64,000 nt of DNA from JBMDXB01 sp048594975 (GTDB taxonomy: Bacteria > Acidobacteriota > Vicinamibacteria > Vicinamibacterales > 2-12-FULL-66-21), in the NCBI GenBank assembly GCA_048594975.1, contig JBMDXQ010000151.1:7399-71398 (forward strand), in the 5' to 3' direction. The position numbers and the translations under genes were made by a program. Shown piece by piece: positions 29,344 to 36,923 of this stretch (position 1 is its first letter; each line of letters opens with the position of its first letter). The notes below the pieces were generated by a model, which worked only from the letters and a program-made list of their open reading frames with translations, was not told where the DNA came from and made no database searches.

Positions 29344-32099
29344 AGCGCTTCATCGCGGTCGGGCTGGTCATCGCCGCGGTTCTCTGGACGCGACAGATCG
29401 TCATCACGATGCCGTCCGAGCCGCGCACCACCGCGCTCTCGCTCGGGTTCACCCTGATCCTCGCGCTGGTGATGGGAAACTTTCTGCGGCGCTTCCGGCT
29501 GCCGCGTCTGACCGGCTATCTGCTCTTCGGGGTGCTCACCGGCCCGTACCTGGCCAATGTGATCACCGAGCCGGTTGCCCGGCAGCTCCAGGCCGTGACC
29601 GGCCTGGCGACGACGCTCATCGCCCTGATCGCCGGCCTGATGATCAACGTCGAGCGTCTCCGGCCGCGCCTCGGGGCCATCGCCACGATGACCGGCTTGA
29701 CGCTGACCACGGCGATGGCCGGGCTGTTCGTCGCCGCGTGGTTCGCCTGGCCGTGGCTGCCGGTCGCGCCCGAGGCGACTGGGCTCCTCAAGCTCGCGAT
29801 CGTCCTCCTGCTGGTCGTGTCCGTGGTCAGCTTCTCGCCCACCATGACCGCCGCAGTGATCGCCGAAACCGGCGCCCGCGGGCGCCTGAGCGATCTCGTG
29901 CTCGCGCTGGTGGTCCTTGCCGACGTCGTCGTGCTCGTGCTGTTCTCGCTGTCGATGCAGCTCGCGCGTTTCGCCGCGGGCACGGGCACGGCCACCGACG
30001 TCAACCTGCTGGTGCGGCTGGCATGGGAGATCGGCGGCGCCGTGGCGTTCGGCAGCCTCGTGGGCGCGAGCTTCGCGCTCTATCTCCGCTACGTCGGCCG
30101 CGAGGTCACGCTCGTGCTCATCGGCGCCTGCGTGGTTCTCAGCCAGGTGGGCGCCACCCAGCGGCTGGAGCCGCTGGTGGCCGCACTCAGCGCCGGCCTG
30201 GTCGTGGAGAACCTCGCGGTCGCCGAAGGGGACGCGCTGAAGGCGGCCGTCCAGCGCGGTGCGCTCCCGGTGCTCATCGTCTTCTTCGTCACCGTCGGCA
30301 GCTCGCTGCACATCGAGGCACTGACGGCGCTGGGGATCATGGCGGTGGGCGTGGCCCTGCTGCGGATCGTGCTCATTCGCGCCGGCACCGTGGCGGGCAT
30401 GCGCATGTCCGGGGTCACGCCGCGCGTCGGCGCCTACGTGTGGACCGGGCTGATTTCTCAGGCCGGCGTCACCCTCGGGCTGACCGCCGTGATGGCGGCG
30501 GAGTTCCCGTCGTGGGGCGGCCAGATCCAGCTGTTGCTGGTCGCGCTGATCGTGATGCACGAGCTGCTCGGGCCGGTGCTGTTCCGCCACGGCCTGCTGC
30601 GGGCCGGCGATCTCGAGAGCCGTGCCGAGCGGCCGCTCATCGTCGTCTCGAACCGCGAGCCGTACATCCACGACTACGACGGCGGCGGCCGCATCACCTA
30701 CAAGCCGGCCACCGGCGGCGTCGCCGTCGCCCTCGACGCGCTGATGCGCGAGCGCGGCGGGGTGTGGATCGCCCACGGATCCGGCAGCGCCGACCGCGCG
30801 GTCGTAGACGCCTCCGACAAGGTGTTCGTGCCGCCGGAGGCCCCGGCCTACCAGGTCCGCCGCCTGTGGATCGACGATGAGCGGTTCGCCTCCTACTACG
30901 GCGGGTTCGCCAACGAGGGCCTGTGGCCGCTGTGCCACGTCGTACACGTCCGGCCGACGTTCCGCACCGAGGACTGGGCCGCCTACCGCTCGGTCAACGC
31001 GCAGTTCGCCGCCGCGATCGACCAGGAGCTGAAGAGCGCCGACACGCCGGTGTTCCTCCAGGACTATCACCTCGCGATGGTCGCCCCGGAACTGCGCCGG
31101 CGGCGGCCGGCCGCGCGGACCGCGTTGTTCTGGCACATCCCGTGGCCGAATCCGGACCGCCTGCGCATCTGCCCGTGGCGCCGCGACCTGCTCGAGGGCC
31201 TGCTCGCGAACGACCTCCTCGCGTTCCAGCTCGAACGCGACCGCCGCAACTTCCTGCTGGCAGTCGAGGACGAGCTCGAAGCAGACGTCGAGGCCGACGG
31301 CGCGCGCGTTCTGCTCCACGGGCATTGGAGCACGCTGGTGTCCGCGCCGATCGGGGTCGACTACGATCGGATCCAGGACGTCGCGCAGGACGCCGCGCTC
31401 GCACCCGAGCAGCACCGGCTGATCGAAGCGTTCGGCCTCGAAGCGCCCATCCTCGGCATCGGCGTCGATCGCCTGGACTACACCAAGGGCATCCCCGAGC
31501 GCTTCGCCGCGCTCGACGCCGTCCTCACCAGGCGACCCGAGCTTCGCGGCCTCGTGACCTTCGTGCAGATCGGCGTGCCCTCGCGGTCGGAGCTCGAGAG
31601 CTACAGCGCGATCGAGACTGAAATCGATCAGATCGTCGCGGACCTGAACCGCCGCCATGCGGTCCCGGGGGGGCCGCCTCCTGTCCACTATCACAAGGGC
31701 GCGCTCACCCTGGCCAGCCTGGTGGCGCTCTACCGGCTGGCGCGCTTCTGCGTGGTCAGCTCGCTGCACGACGGCATGAACCTGGTGGCGAAGGAGTTCG
31801 TCGCCGCGCGCGACGACGAGGACGGAGTGCTCGTGCTCAGCGCGCTGGCCGGCGCCGCGCAGGAGCTGCACGACGCCCTGGCCATCAACCCGTACGACAT
31901 CGAGGGCTTCGCCCTGGCGCTCGGTCGCGCCATCGATATGCCCCGCGCGGAGCGTCAGGCGCGCATGCGCGCCCTGCGGCGGGTCGTGGCCGGCCGCAAC
32001 GTGTTCAGCTGGGCCTCCGACATCCTCGAGGGGCTGGAGAGCCTGTGGACCAAGCCGCTGCGGTACGCGGCGCGCGCGCCGGAGGATACGCCTGTGTAG
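29340..32099 (+). CDS. Fusion: cation/proton antiporter + trehalose-6-phosphate synthase
   Basis: A single 919-residue reading frame. Residues 1 to about 425 are a multi-helix CPA-type antiporter (RFRLPRLTGYLLFGVLTGPY; SFSPTMTAAVIAETGARGRL; WTGLISQAGVTLGLTAVMA). Residues about 431-905 are a complete GT20 trehalose-6-phosphate synthase starting PLIVVSNREPY. The synthase half has YYGGFANEGLWPL, DYHLAMVAPELR, FWHIPWPNPD (near 598), DRLDYTKGIPERF (near 709, with the Arg and Lys that bind phosphate) and LHDGMNLVAKEF (near 808, with the Asp and Glu that bind the sugar nucleotide). It should be active. Join residues RAGDLESRAER form a short cytoplasmic linker. No trehalose phosphatase is nearby. Its start overlaps the preceding antiporter gene. 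Confidence 0.93.
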   Translation: MKRFIAVGLVIAAVLWTRQIVITMPSEPRTTALSLGFTLILALVMGNFLRRFRLPRLTGYLLFGVLTGPYLANVITEPVARQLQAVTGLATTLIALIAGLMINVERLRPRLGAIATMTGLTLTTAMAGLFVAAWFAWPWLPVAPEATGLLKLAIVLLLVVSVVSFSPTMTAAVIAETGARGRLSDLVLALVVLADVVVLVLFSLSMQLARFAAGTGTATDVNLLVRLAWEIGGAVAFGSLVGASFALYLRYVGREVTLVLIGACVVLSQVGATQRLEPLVAALSAGLVVENLAVAEGDALKAAVQRGALPVLIVFFVTVGSSLHIEALTALGIMAVGVALLRIVLIRAGTVAGMRMSGVTPRVGAYVWTGLISQAGVTLGLTAVMAAEFPSWGGQIQLLLVALIVMHELLGPVLFRHGLLRAGDLESRAERPLIVVSNREPYIHDYDGGGRITYKPATGGVAVALDALMRERGGVWIAHGSGSADRAVVDASDKVFVPPEAPAYQVRRLWIDDERFASYYGGFANEGLWPLCHVVHVRPTFRTEDWAAYRSVNAQFAAAIDQELKSADTPVFLQDYHLAMVAPELRRRRPAARTALFWHIPWPNPDRLRICPWRRDLLEGLLANDLLAFQLERDRRNFLLAVEDELEADVEADGARVLLHGHWSTLVSAPIGVDYDRIQDVAQDAALAPEQHRLIEAFGLEAPILGIGVDRLDYTKGIPERFAALDAVLTRRPELRGLVTFVQIGVPSRSELESYSAIETEIDQIVADLNRRHAVPGGPPPVHYHKGALTLASLVALYRLARFCVVSSLHDGMNLVAKEFVAARDDEDGVLVLSALAGAAQELHDALAINPYDIEGFALALGRAIDMPRAERQARMRALRRVVAGRNVFSWASDILEGLESLWTKPLRYAARAPEDTPV

Positions 32100-32200
32100 C
32101 AGAGGCTGAACGACGGAGAGACAGCCCAAAGGTCCCGAAGCTTCAGAGAACCTGCGGTCGGCGCCGCGCCGGAGGTTTTCCGGTTCGGGTGCTCCAGCGA

Positions 32201-32947
32201 TCAGAGGTCGCCGAACACGAACCGCAGGACGGCGATTGCGGCCACCGGCAGCGCGTCGGCGCGCAGCGTCAAAGATCCCAGCGCGACAGGAAGGCAGCCG
32301 GCGTTCGCCGCGGCGCGCCGTTCGTCAGCGGACCACCCGCCTTCCGGACCGACGAGCACCGCGGCGGACGCGGGCCGGGGCCGATCGAGCAGCGAGCGCA
32401 TGCCGACCTCCCCGCCCTGGGCCGCCTGCGGTTCGACGAGCATCAGCCGCCACTCATCACGAGCCGTCCGCAGCCACTGGTCCAGGTGCTGCGGCTCCCC
32501 GATCACCGGGACGGTCGCCCGGCGGCACTGCTTGGCCGACGCGATCGCAATGCGCCGCCACCGTTCGGCGGCGCGGCCGGACGAGACCAGCCGGCCGCTC
32601 ACCGCGACGTGGCTCGTGACGACCGGATCGACGCGCGACACGCCCATCATCGTCGCGTCGCGGACGACCTCGTCCATCGCCTCCCCCTTGAGAACGGCCT
32701 GGACGAGCGCCAGGGGAACGGTTGGCTTGCCGGCAGGCTCCAACCGCTCGACCAGCGCCACCGTCGCCGACCCGCGCGACGCGCGGACCACCTCGCCGCG
32801 GAACTCGAGACCGCGGCCGTCGAACACGGCGACGGCGTCGCCCGGCCCGAGGCGCAGCACGCGCACGAGGTGCGTCGCCTCGTCGGGCGGCAGCATGACC
32901 TCGGGCGCGGCGGGATCGAGCGCGGGGGCATAGAAGCGCGGGAGCAT
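32201..32947 (-). CDS. rsmE: 16S rRNA (uracil-1498-N3)-methyltransferase
   Basis: SPOUT-class methyltransferase modifying U1498 of 16S rRNA. The 248 residues show the PUA-like N-terminal domain (HLVRVLRLGPGDAVAVFDGRG), the QAVLKGEAMDEVVRDATMMGV segment, KQCRRATVPVI and the knotted SAM-binding end (VLVGPEGGWSADE; GSLTLRADALPVAAIAVL). In many bacteria rsmE directly follows prmA. Here it is separated from prmA by the PDZ-antiporter operon and inverted, suggesting a rearrangement or insertion at this site. Confidence 0.96.
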   Translation of the reverse strand: MLPRFYAPALDPAAPEVMLPPDEATHLVRVLRLGPGDAVAVFDGRGLEFRGEVVRASRGSATVALVERLEPAGKPTVPLALVQAVLKGEAMDEVVRDATMMGVSRVDPVVTSHVAVSGRLVSSGRAAERWRRIAIASAKQCRRATVPVIGEPQHLDQWLRTARDEWRLMLVEPQAAQGGEVGMRSLLDRPRPASAAVLVGPEGGWSADERRAAANAGCLPVALGSLTLRADALPVAAIAVLRFVFGDL

Positions 32948-32972
32948 CGGGCGGATTATGGCGTATCCGCGC

Positions 32973-32978
32973 TATACT
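32973..32978 (+). promoter_or_regulatory. -10 element TATACT of the zinc-ribbon kinase gene
   Basis: GCTATACT, 47 nt before the chosen GTG start, divergent from rsmE. Confidence 0.45.
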
Positions 32979-33025
32979 GCGGCGACACCATCACGCGTTC
33001 ACGTTCGCCGTCCGCGAATCACCCG

Positions 33026-34015
33026 GTGCTCTTCAGAGGCCAGACCCTCGGGAAGTACAAGATCCTCGCACCGCTCGGCAGCGGCGGCTTCGGCAGCGTG
33101 TATCTCGCGCAGGACACCTGGATCGACAAGAAGGTCGCAATCAAGGTGCCGCACCGCCAGGGCCTCGACTTCGGCGAGCTGCTGCGCGAGCCGCGGCTGC
33201 TGGCCAGCGTCAGCCATCCCAACATCGTCTCGATCACGACCGCTGAGAAGCAGGACAACATCTTCTTCATCGTGATGGAGTACGTGCAGGGGGAGACGCT
33301 CGAGAACATCATCGCCCTCGGCGGCGCACTCGATCTGCACCGCGCGCTCGACTTCACCTGCCAGATCTGCAACGCCGTCGATCACGCGCACGCCCAGGGC
33401 GTGATCCACCGCGACCTCCGTCCCGCCAACGTGCTGGTGACGGAGAACGACGTGCTGAAGGTCGCCGACTTCGGCACCTCGCGCTTCCTCGAGATCGCGG
33501 CGCACGGCACGACGGTGATCGGCAGCCCGCCGTACATGGCGCCCGAACAGTTCCAGGGGAAGGCGGTCTTCGCGTCGGACCTCTATTCGCTCGGCGTGAC
33601 GATGTATCAGATGCTGACCGGGGTCCTGCCCTATGACACGCCGGCGCCGGCGGATCTGCAGAAGCTCATGTCAGGTGAGCTGGTGTCGCCGCCGCGCGTG
33701 AGGAATCCGGCCATCCCCCGCGAGATCAGCGACATCGTCATGAAGGCCATGGCGCCTGACGTCACGGCGCGGTATCAGCGCGCCGCGGACCTGCTGCAGG
33801 ACGTGCTCGCCGCACGGCGGACGGCACAGGCGCGCCGAACGCCAGCGCCCGCGGGCCGGGTCGAGGCGGCCGCGCGAGCACCGCGGGAGGACGCCCGCGC
33901 GATCCAGTCGCGCTTGCGCGCCCGCGAGGCGCCGGCGGCGCGGTTCTGCTGGCAGTGTCACAAGCCGCTGCACGCGCGTGCCGATCGCTGCCCGTTCTGC
34001 GGCGAACAGCAGTAG
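33026..34015 (+). CDS. Serine/threonine protein kinase with C-terminal zinc ribbon
   Basis: A 329-residue Hanks-type kinase with all catalytic motifs: glycine loop (LGSGGFGS), VAIKVP, HRDLRPANVL, ADFGTSRF and MAPEQ. After the kinase domain (to about residue 265) come a basic linker and a four-cysteine zinc ribbon (CWQCHKPL and CPFCGEQQ) at the extreme C-terminus. There is no transmembrane helix, so it is a soluble cytoplasmic kinase. The GTG start is inferred from the position of the kinase domain and the -10 element; no ATG is in range. The substrate is unknown. It contrasts with the catalytically dead kinase at 10.4-11.8 kb. Confidence 0.9.
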   Translation: MLFRGQTLGKYKILAPLGSGGFGSVYLAQDTWIDKKVAIKVPHRQGLDFGELLREPRLLASVSHPNIVSITTAEKQDNIFFIVMEYVQGETLENIIALGGALDLHRALDFTCQICNAVDHAHAQGVIHRDLRPANVLVTENDVLKVADFGTSRFLEIAAHGTTVIGSPPYMAPEQFQGKAVFASDLYSLGVTMYQMLTGVLPYDTPAPADLQKLMSGELVSPPRVRNPAIPREISDIVMKAMAPDVTARYQRAADLLQDVLAARRTAQARRTPAPAGRVEAAARAPREDARAIQSRLRAREAPAARFCWQCHKPLHARADRCPFCGEQQ

Positions 34016-34136
34016 CGCACGGCCACGTGCACCGTTCACGTGCGGTTCACGCCGCGCACCACAGGCGCGCGAACAAGGGCGTATGCTCGCGGCAGACCGG
34101 CGCGGGAACGCACCGGGTCGGTTGATCGCCATGTGC

Positions 34137-34142
34137 TAAGAT
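34137..34142 (+). promoter_or_regulatory. -10 element TAAGAT of ilvE
   Basis: GCTAAGAT, 23 nt before the ilvE ATG, followed by an AAGGAG ribosome-binding site (34154-34159) 6 nt before the start. Confidence 0.5.
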
Positions 34143-34165
34143 CCTCGGCGGACAAGGAGTAGTTC

Positions 34166-35146
34166 ATGGCGTTTACCGGCTCCGGCAAGGTCTGGATGAA
34201 CGGCGCCCTCGTCGACTGGGCGGACGCGACGATCCACATCGCCTCGCACGTCGTGCACTACGGCAGCGGCGTGTTCGAGGGGGCCCGGTGCTACGAGACG
34301 CCGCGCGGCTCCGCCTGCTTCCGCCTCGACGCGCACATGCGCCGCCTCTACGACTCCGCGAAGATCTACCGGATGGAGCCCAGGATCGGCCAGCGGGAGC
34401 TGACCGAGGCGGTGTACGAAACCATCCGCGCCAACGAACTGAAGGCCTGCTACATTCGGCCGATCGTCTACCGGGGCTACAACGCGCTCGGCGTGAACCC
34501 GCTGCCGTGCCCAGTGGATTCCGCCGTCCTCGTCTGGGAATGGGGCGCGTACCTCGGGCAGGACGCCCTGGATCGCGGCGTCGACGTGCGCATCAGCTCA
34601 TGGGCGCGCTCGGCCCCCAACACCTTCCCCACCTTGGCCAAGACCTCGGCGAACTACGCGAACTCCGGGCTGATCAAGATGGAGGCGATTGCCGAGGGCT
34701 ATGCCGAGGGCATCGCGCTCGACACCTTCGGATACTTGAGCGAAGGCAGCGGGCAGAACCTGTTCGTCATCCGCGACAACGTCCTCTACACGCCGCCGCT
34801 CACCGCCTCGATTCTGCCGGGCATCACGCGCTCGTCGGTCATCACGCTGGCACGCGATCTCGGGTTCCGCGTGCGCGAGGAGATGCTGCCGCGGGAACTG
34901 CTCTACATCGCCGACGAGGCGTTTTTCGCCGGCACCGCCGTCGAGATCACGCCGATCCGCAGCGTGGACAAGATCGCCATCGGCAACGGCCGCCGCGGCC
35001 CGGTGACCGAGGCCATCCAGCAGGCGTTCTTCGACGTCATCAACGGCGAGCGCCCGGACCACCACGGCTGGTTGACATACGTCTATCCGGGCGAACCGCT
35101 GCAGGCGACCGCGGCCGCGGCGCGCGCCGCCGGCAAGACGGCCTAG
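34166..35146 (+). CDS. ilvE: Branched-chain amino acid aminotransferase
   Basis: PLP-dependent fold-type IV aminotransferase for the last step of Leu, Ile and Val synthesis. The 326 residues contain YGSGVFEGARCYETPRG near residue 32, YIRPIVYRGY near 95, the PLP-lysine region LAKTSANYANSGL near 155, and the cofactor-phosphate motif SEGSGQNLFVI near 190. A strong AAGGAG ribosome-binding site fixes the ATG. It is apparently monocistronic, with pilT starting 33 bp downstream. Confidence 0.95.
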   Translation: MAFTGSGKVWMNGALVDWADATIHIASHVVHYGSGVFEGARCYETPRGSACFRLDAHMRRLYDSAKIYRMEPRIGQRELTEAVYETIRANELKACYIRPIVYRGYNALGVNPLPCPVDSAVLVWEWGAYLGQDALDRGVDVRISSWARSAPNTFPTLAKTSANYANSGLIKMEAIAEGYAEGIALDTFGYLSEGSGQNLFVIRDNVLYTPPLTASILPGITRSSVITLARDLGFRVREEMLPRELLYIADEAFFAGTAVEITPIRSVDKIAIGNGRRGPVTEAIQQAFFDVINGERPDHHGWLTYVYPGEPLQATAAAARAAGKTA

Positions 35147-35179
35147 GTCCCTGACCCCGCGGGAGTCGAGCCCGCCCCC

Positions 35180-36343
35180 ATGCACATCAACGACCTGCTC
35201 AAGATCGCGGTGGCGGCGGGAGCGTCCGACCTGCACCTAAAGGTCGGCAGCTACCCGATGATGCGCGTCAACGGCGCGCTGGTCGTCGCGTCGGAGGCCA
35301 AGCGCCTCGACCGCCAGGACACCGAGTCGATGGCGGGCACGATCTTCACCCCGGAGCACCACGAGAAGTTCCGCACCTCGCAGGAAGTGGATCTCGCCTA
35401 CAGCGTCGCCGGGCTGGGGCGCTTCCGCTGCAACGTCTTCCAGCAGCGCGGCACCATCGGCCTGGCGCTGCGCGTCATCCCCTACAAGATTCGGACGATC
35501 GACGAGCTCGGGCTGCCGCCGGTGCTCAAGCGGGTCGCGTCGGAGGAGCGCGGGCTGGTGCTCGTCACCGGCACGACCGGCAGCGGGAAGAGCACGACTC
35601 TCGCGGCGATGATCGACTACATCAACTCGACGCGCGCCACCCACATCATGACCGTCGAGGACCCGATCGAGTATCTGCACCGCGACCACCACTCGATCGT
35701 CAACCAGCGCGAGGTGGCGGTGGACACGCAGTCGTTCGCGCACGCGCTGCGCTCCGCGCTCCGGCAGGACCCGGACGTCATCCTCGTCGGCGAGATGCGC
35801 GACCACGAGACGGTCGAAACGGCGCTGCTCGCCGCCGAGACCGGACACCTCGTGTTCTCGACCCTGCACACCCTGGACGCCACCGAGACCATCAACCGCA
35901 TCGTCGCCGGCTTCCAGCCGCATCAGCAGCGGCAGGTCCGCCTCCAGCTCGCGACCGTGCTGCGGGCCGCCGTCTCGCAGCGCCTGATGCCGCGCGCCGA
36001 CGGGCTCGGCCGTGTCCCGGCGGTCGAGGTGATGGTGGGCACGGCGTTCATTCGCGACTGCATCATCGACAAGGACCGGACCGGCCTGATCCACGGCGCG
36101 ATCGCCGCCGGCACGTCGCAGTACGGGATGCAGACGTTCGACCAGTCGATCTTCGGCCTCTACCAGCAGGGCTTCGTGACGCTCGAGGAGGCGCTGCGCT
36201 GGGCGACCAACGTCGACGAGTTCAAGCTCAAGGTCCAGGGGATCTCGACCACCGCCGAAATGGCGCGCGACGAGATGGCCCGGCGCAGCGGCACGGGAAT
36301 GGGCGCGCCTGCCGCGCCGGAGATCACGCGGTTTGGAAGGTGA
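35180..36343 (+). CDS. pilT: PilT type IV pilus retraction ATPase
   Basis: Hexameric ATPase that disassembles type IV pili at the inner membrane, powering twitching and DNA uptake. The 387 residues have the PilT N-domain (SDLHLKVGSYPMMRVNG), Walker A GTTGSGKST near residue 135, the Asp box (TVEDPIEYLH), Walker B (DVILVGEMRD) and the His box (STLHTLDATETINRI), all intact. The C-terminal AIRNLIRE motif of classical PilT is not obvious, so a PilU-like role is possible. No pilus structural genes are in the window. Confidence 0.93.
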   Translation: MHINDLLKIAVAAGASDLHLKVGSYPMMRVNGALVVASEAKRLDRQDTESMAGTIFTPEHHEKFRTSQEVDLAYSVAGLGRFRCNVFQQRGTIGLALRVIPYKIRTIDELGLPPVLKRVASEERGLVLVTGTTGSGKSTTLAAMIDYINSTRATHIMTVEDPIEYLHRDHHSIVNQREVAVDTQSFAHALRSALRQDPDVILVGEMRDHETVETALLAAETGHLVFSTLHTLDATETINRIVAGFQPHQQRQVRLQLATVLRAAVSQRLMPRADGLGRVPAVEVMVGTAFIRDCIIDKDRTGLIHGAIAAGTSQYGMQTFDQSIFGLYQQGFVTLEEALRWATNVDEFKLKVQGISTTAEMARDEMARRSGTGMGAPAAPEITRFGR

Positions 36344-36347
36344 CGAT

Positions 36348-36433
36348 GAAGTGGCGAGTGGTAGGTGATCGTGGTAGTTGGTAAGCAACCACTCTCACCA
36401 CTTACGACTTACCACTTACCATTTACCACTTCA
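36348..36433. repeat. Inverted pair of 7-nt-phase arrays between pilT and recX
   Basis: The right arm, 36399-36433, is CACTTAC, GACTTAC, CACTTAC, CATTTAC, CACTTCA. The left arm, from 36348, holds the complementary orientation (GAAGTGG, CGAGTGG, TAGGTGA and so on). A loop of about 14 nt separates them. The array fills nearly all of the 96-bp gap and ends 6 bp before the recX ATG. Confidence 0.85.
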
Positions 36434-36439
36434 CGCCGC

Positions 36440-36910
36440 ATGTCCGCCTACTCAGACGCTCTGCGTCTCCTCGCCCGGCGCGAGCTGCCGGTGGAAGGCG
36501 TGCGCGTCCGGCTCGTCGATCGCGGTCATCCCCGCGATGCGGTCGAGGGCGCGATTCGCGAACTGGTGGCGAACGGCGCGCTCGACGATCGCCGCTTTGC
36601 GCTGGCCTACGCACGCACCGCGGCGACGGTGAAGGGGCGCGGCCGGCTGCGGGTGCTCCGCGAGCTGGCGGCGCTCGGCGTCGCCCGCGATCTCGCTTCG
36701 GCGTGCGTCGGCGAGGTCTTCGGCGAGCTGGACGAGCGATCGCTCCTCGCGCGCGCCATCCAGAAGAAGCTGCGCGGCCACCCGCGGCTGGAGACGCCGC
36801 GCGACCGCGCGCGCCTCTACCAGTTCCTCATGCGCCAGGGGTTCACCCCGGCGGCGGTCGCGGCGGCGCTGCGCCGGCTGCCGGGCGGCGCGGCGGTCGA
36901 AGAAGTCTGA
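36440..36910 (+). CDS. recX: RecX regulatory protein
   Basis: Modulator of RecA filaments. The 156 residues are almost entirely helical, with the RecX tandem three-helix repeats. Signature segments are ALRLLARRELPVEGVRVRL, NGALDDRRFALAYARTAATVKGRGRLRVLREL and LYQFLMRQGFTPAAVAAAL. I placed the start at MSAYSD, immediately after the heptamer array; earlier in-frame starts would translate the repeat. recA is not in the window. alaS follows 13 bp downstream, an order seen in many bacteria. Confidence 0.88.
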   Translation: MSAYSDALRLLARRELPVEGVRVRLVDRGHPRDAVEGAIRELVANGALDDRRFALAYARTAATVKGRGRLRVLRELAALGVARDLASACVGEVFGELDERSLLARAIQKKLRGHPRLETPRDRARLYQFLMRQGFTPAAVAAALRRLPGGAAVEEV

Positions 36911-36911
36911 G

Positions 36912-36917
36912 TACAAT
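36912..36917 (+). promoter_or_regulatory. -10 element TACAAT, leaderless start of alaS
   Basis: GTACAAT begins right after the recX stop and ends 6 nt before the alaS ATG, so transcription would start at the ATG itself. No -35 is visible. Confidence 0.45.
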
Positions 36918-36923
36918 GGGTGG

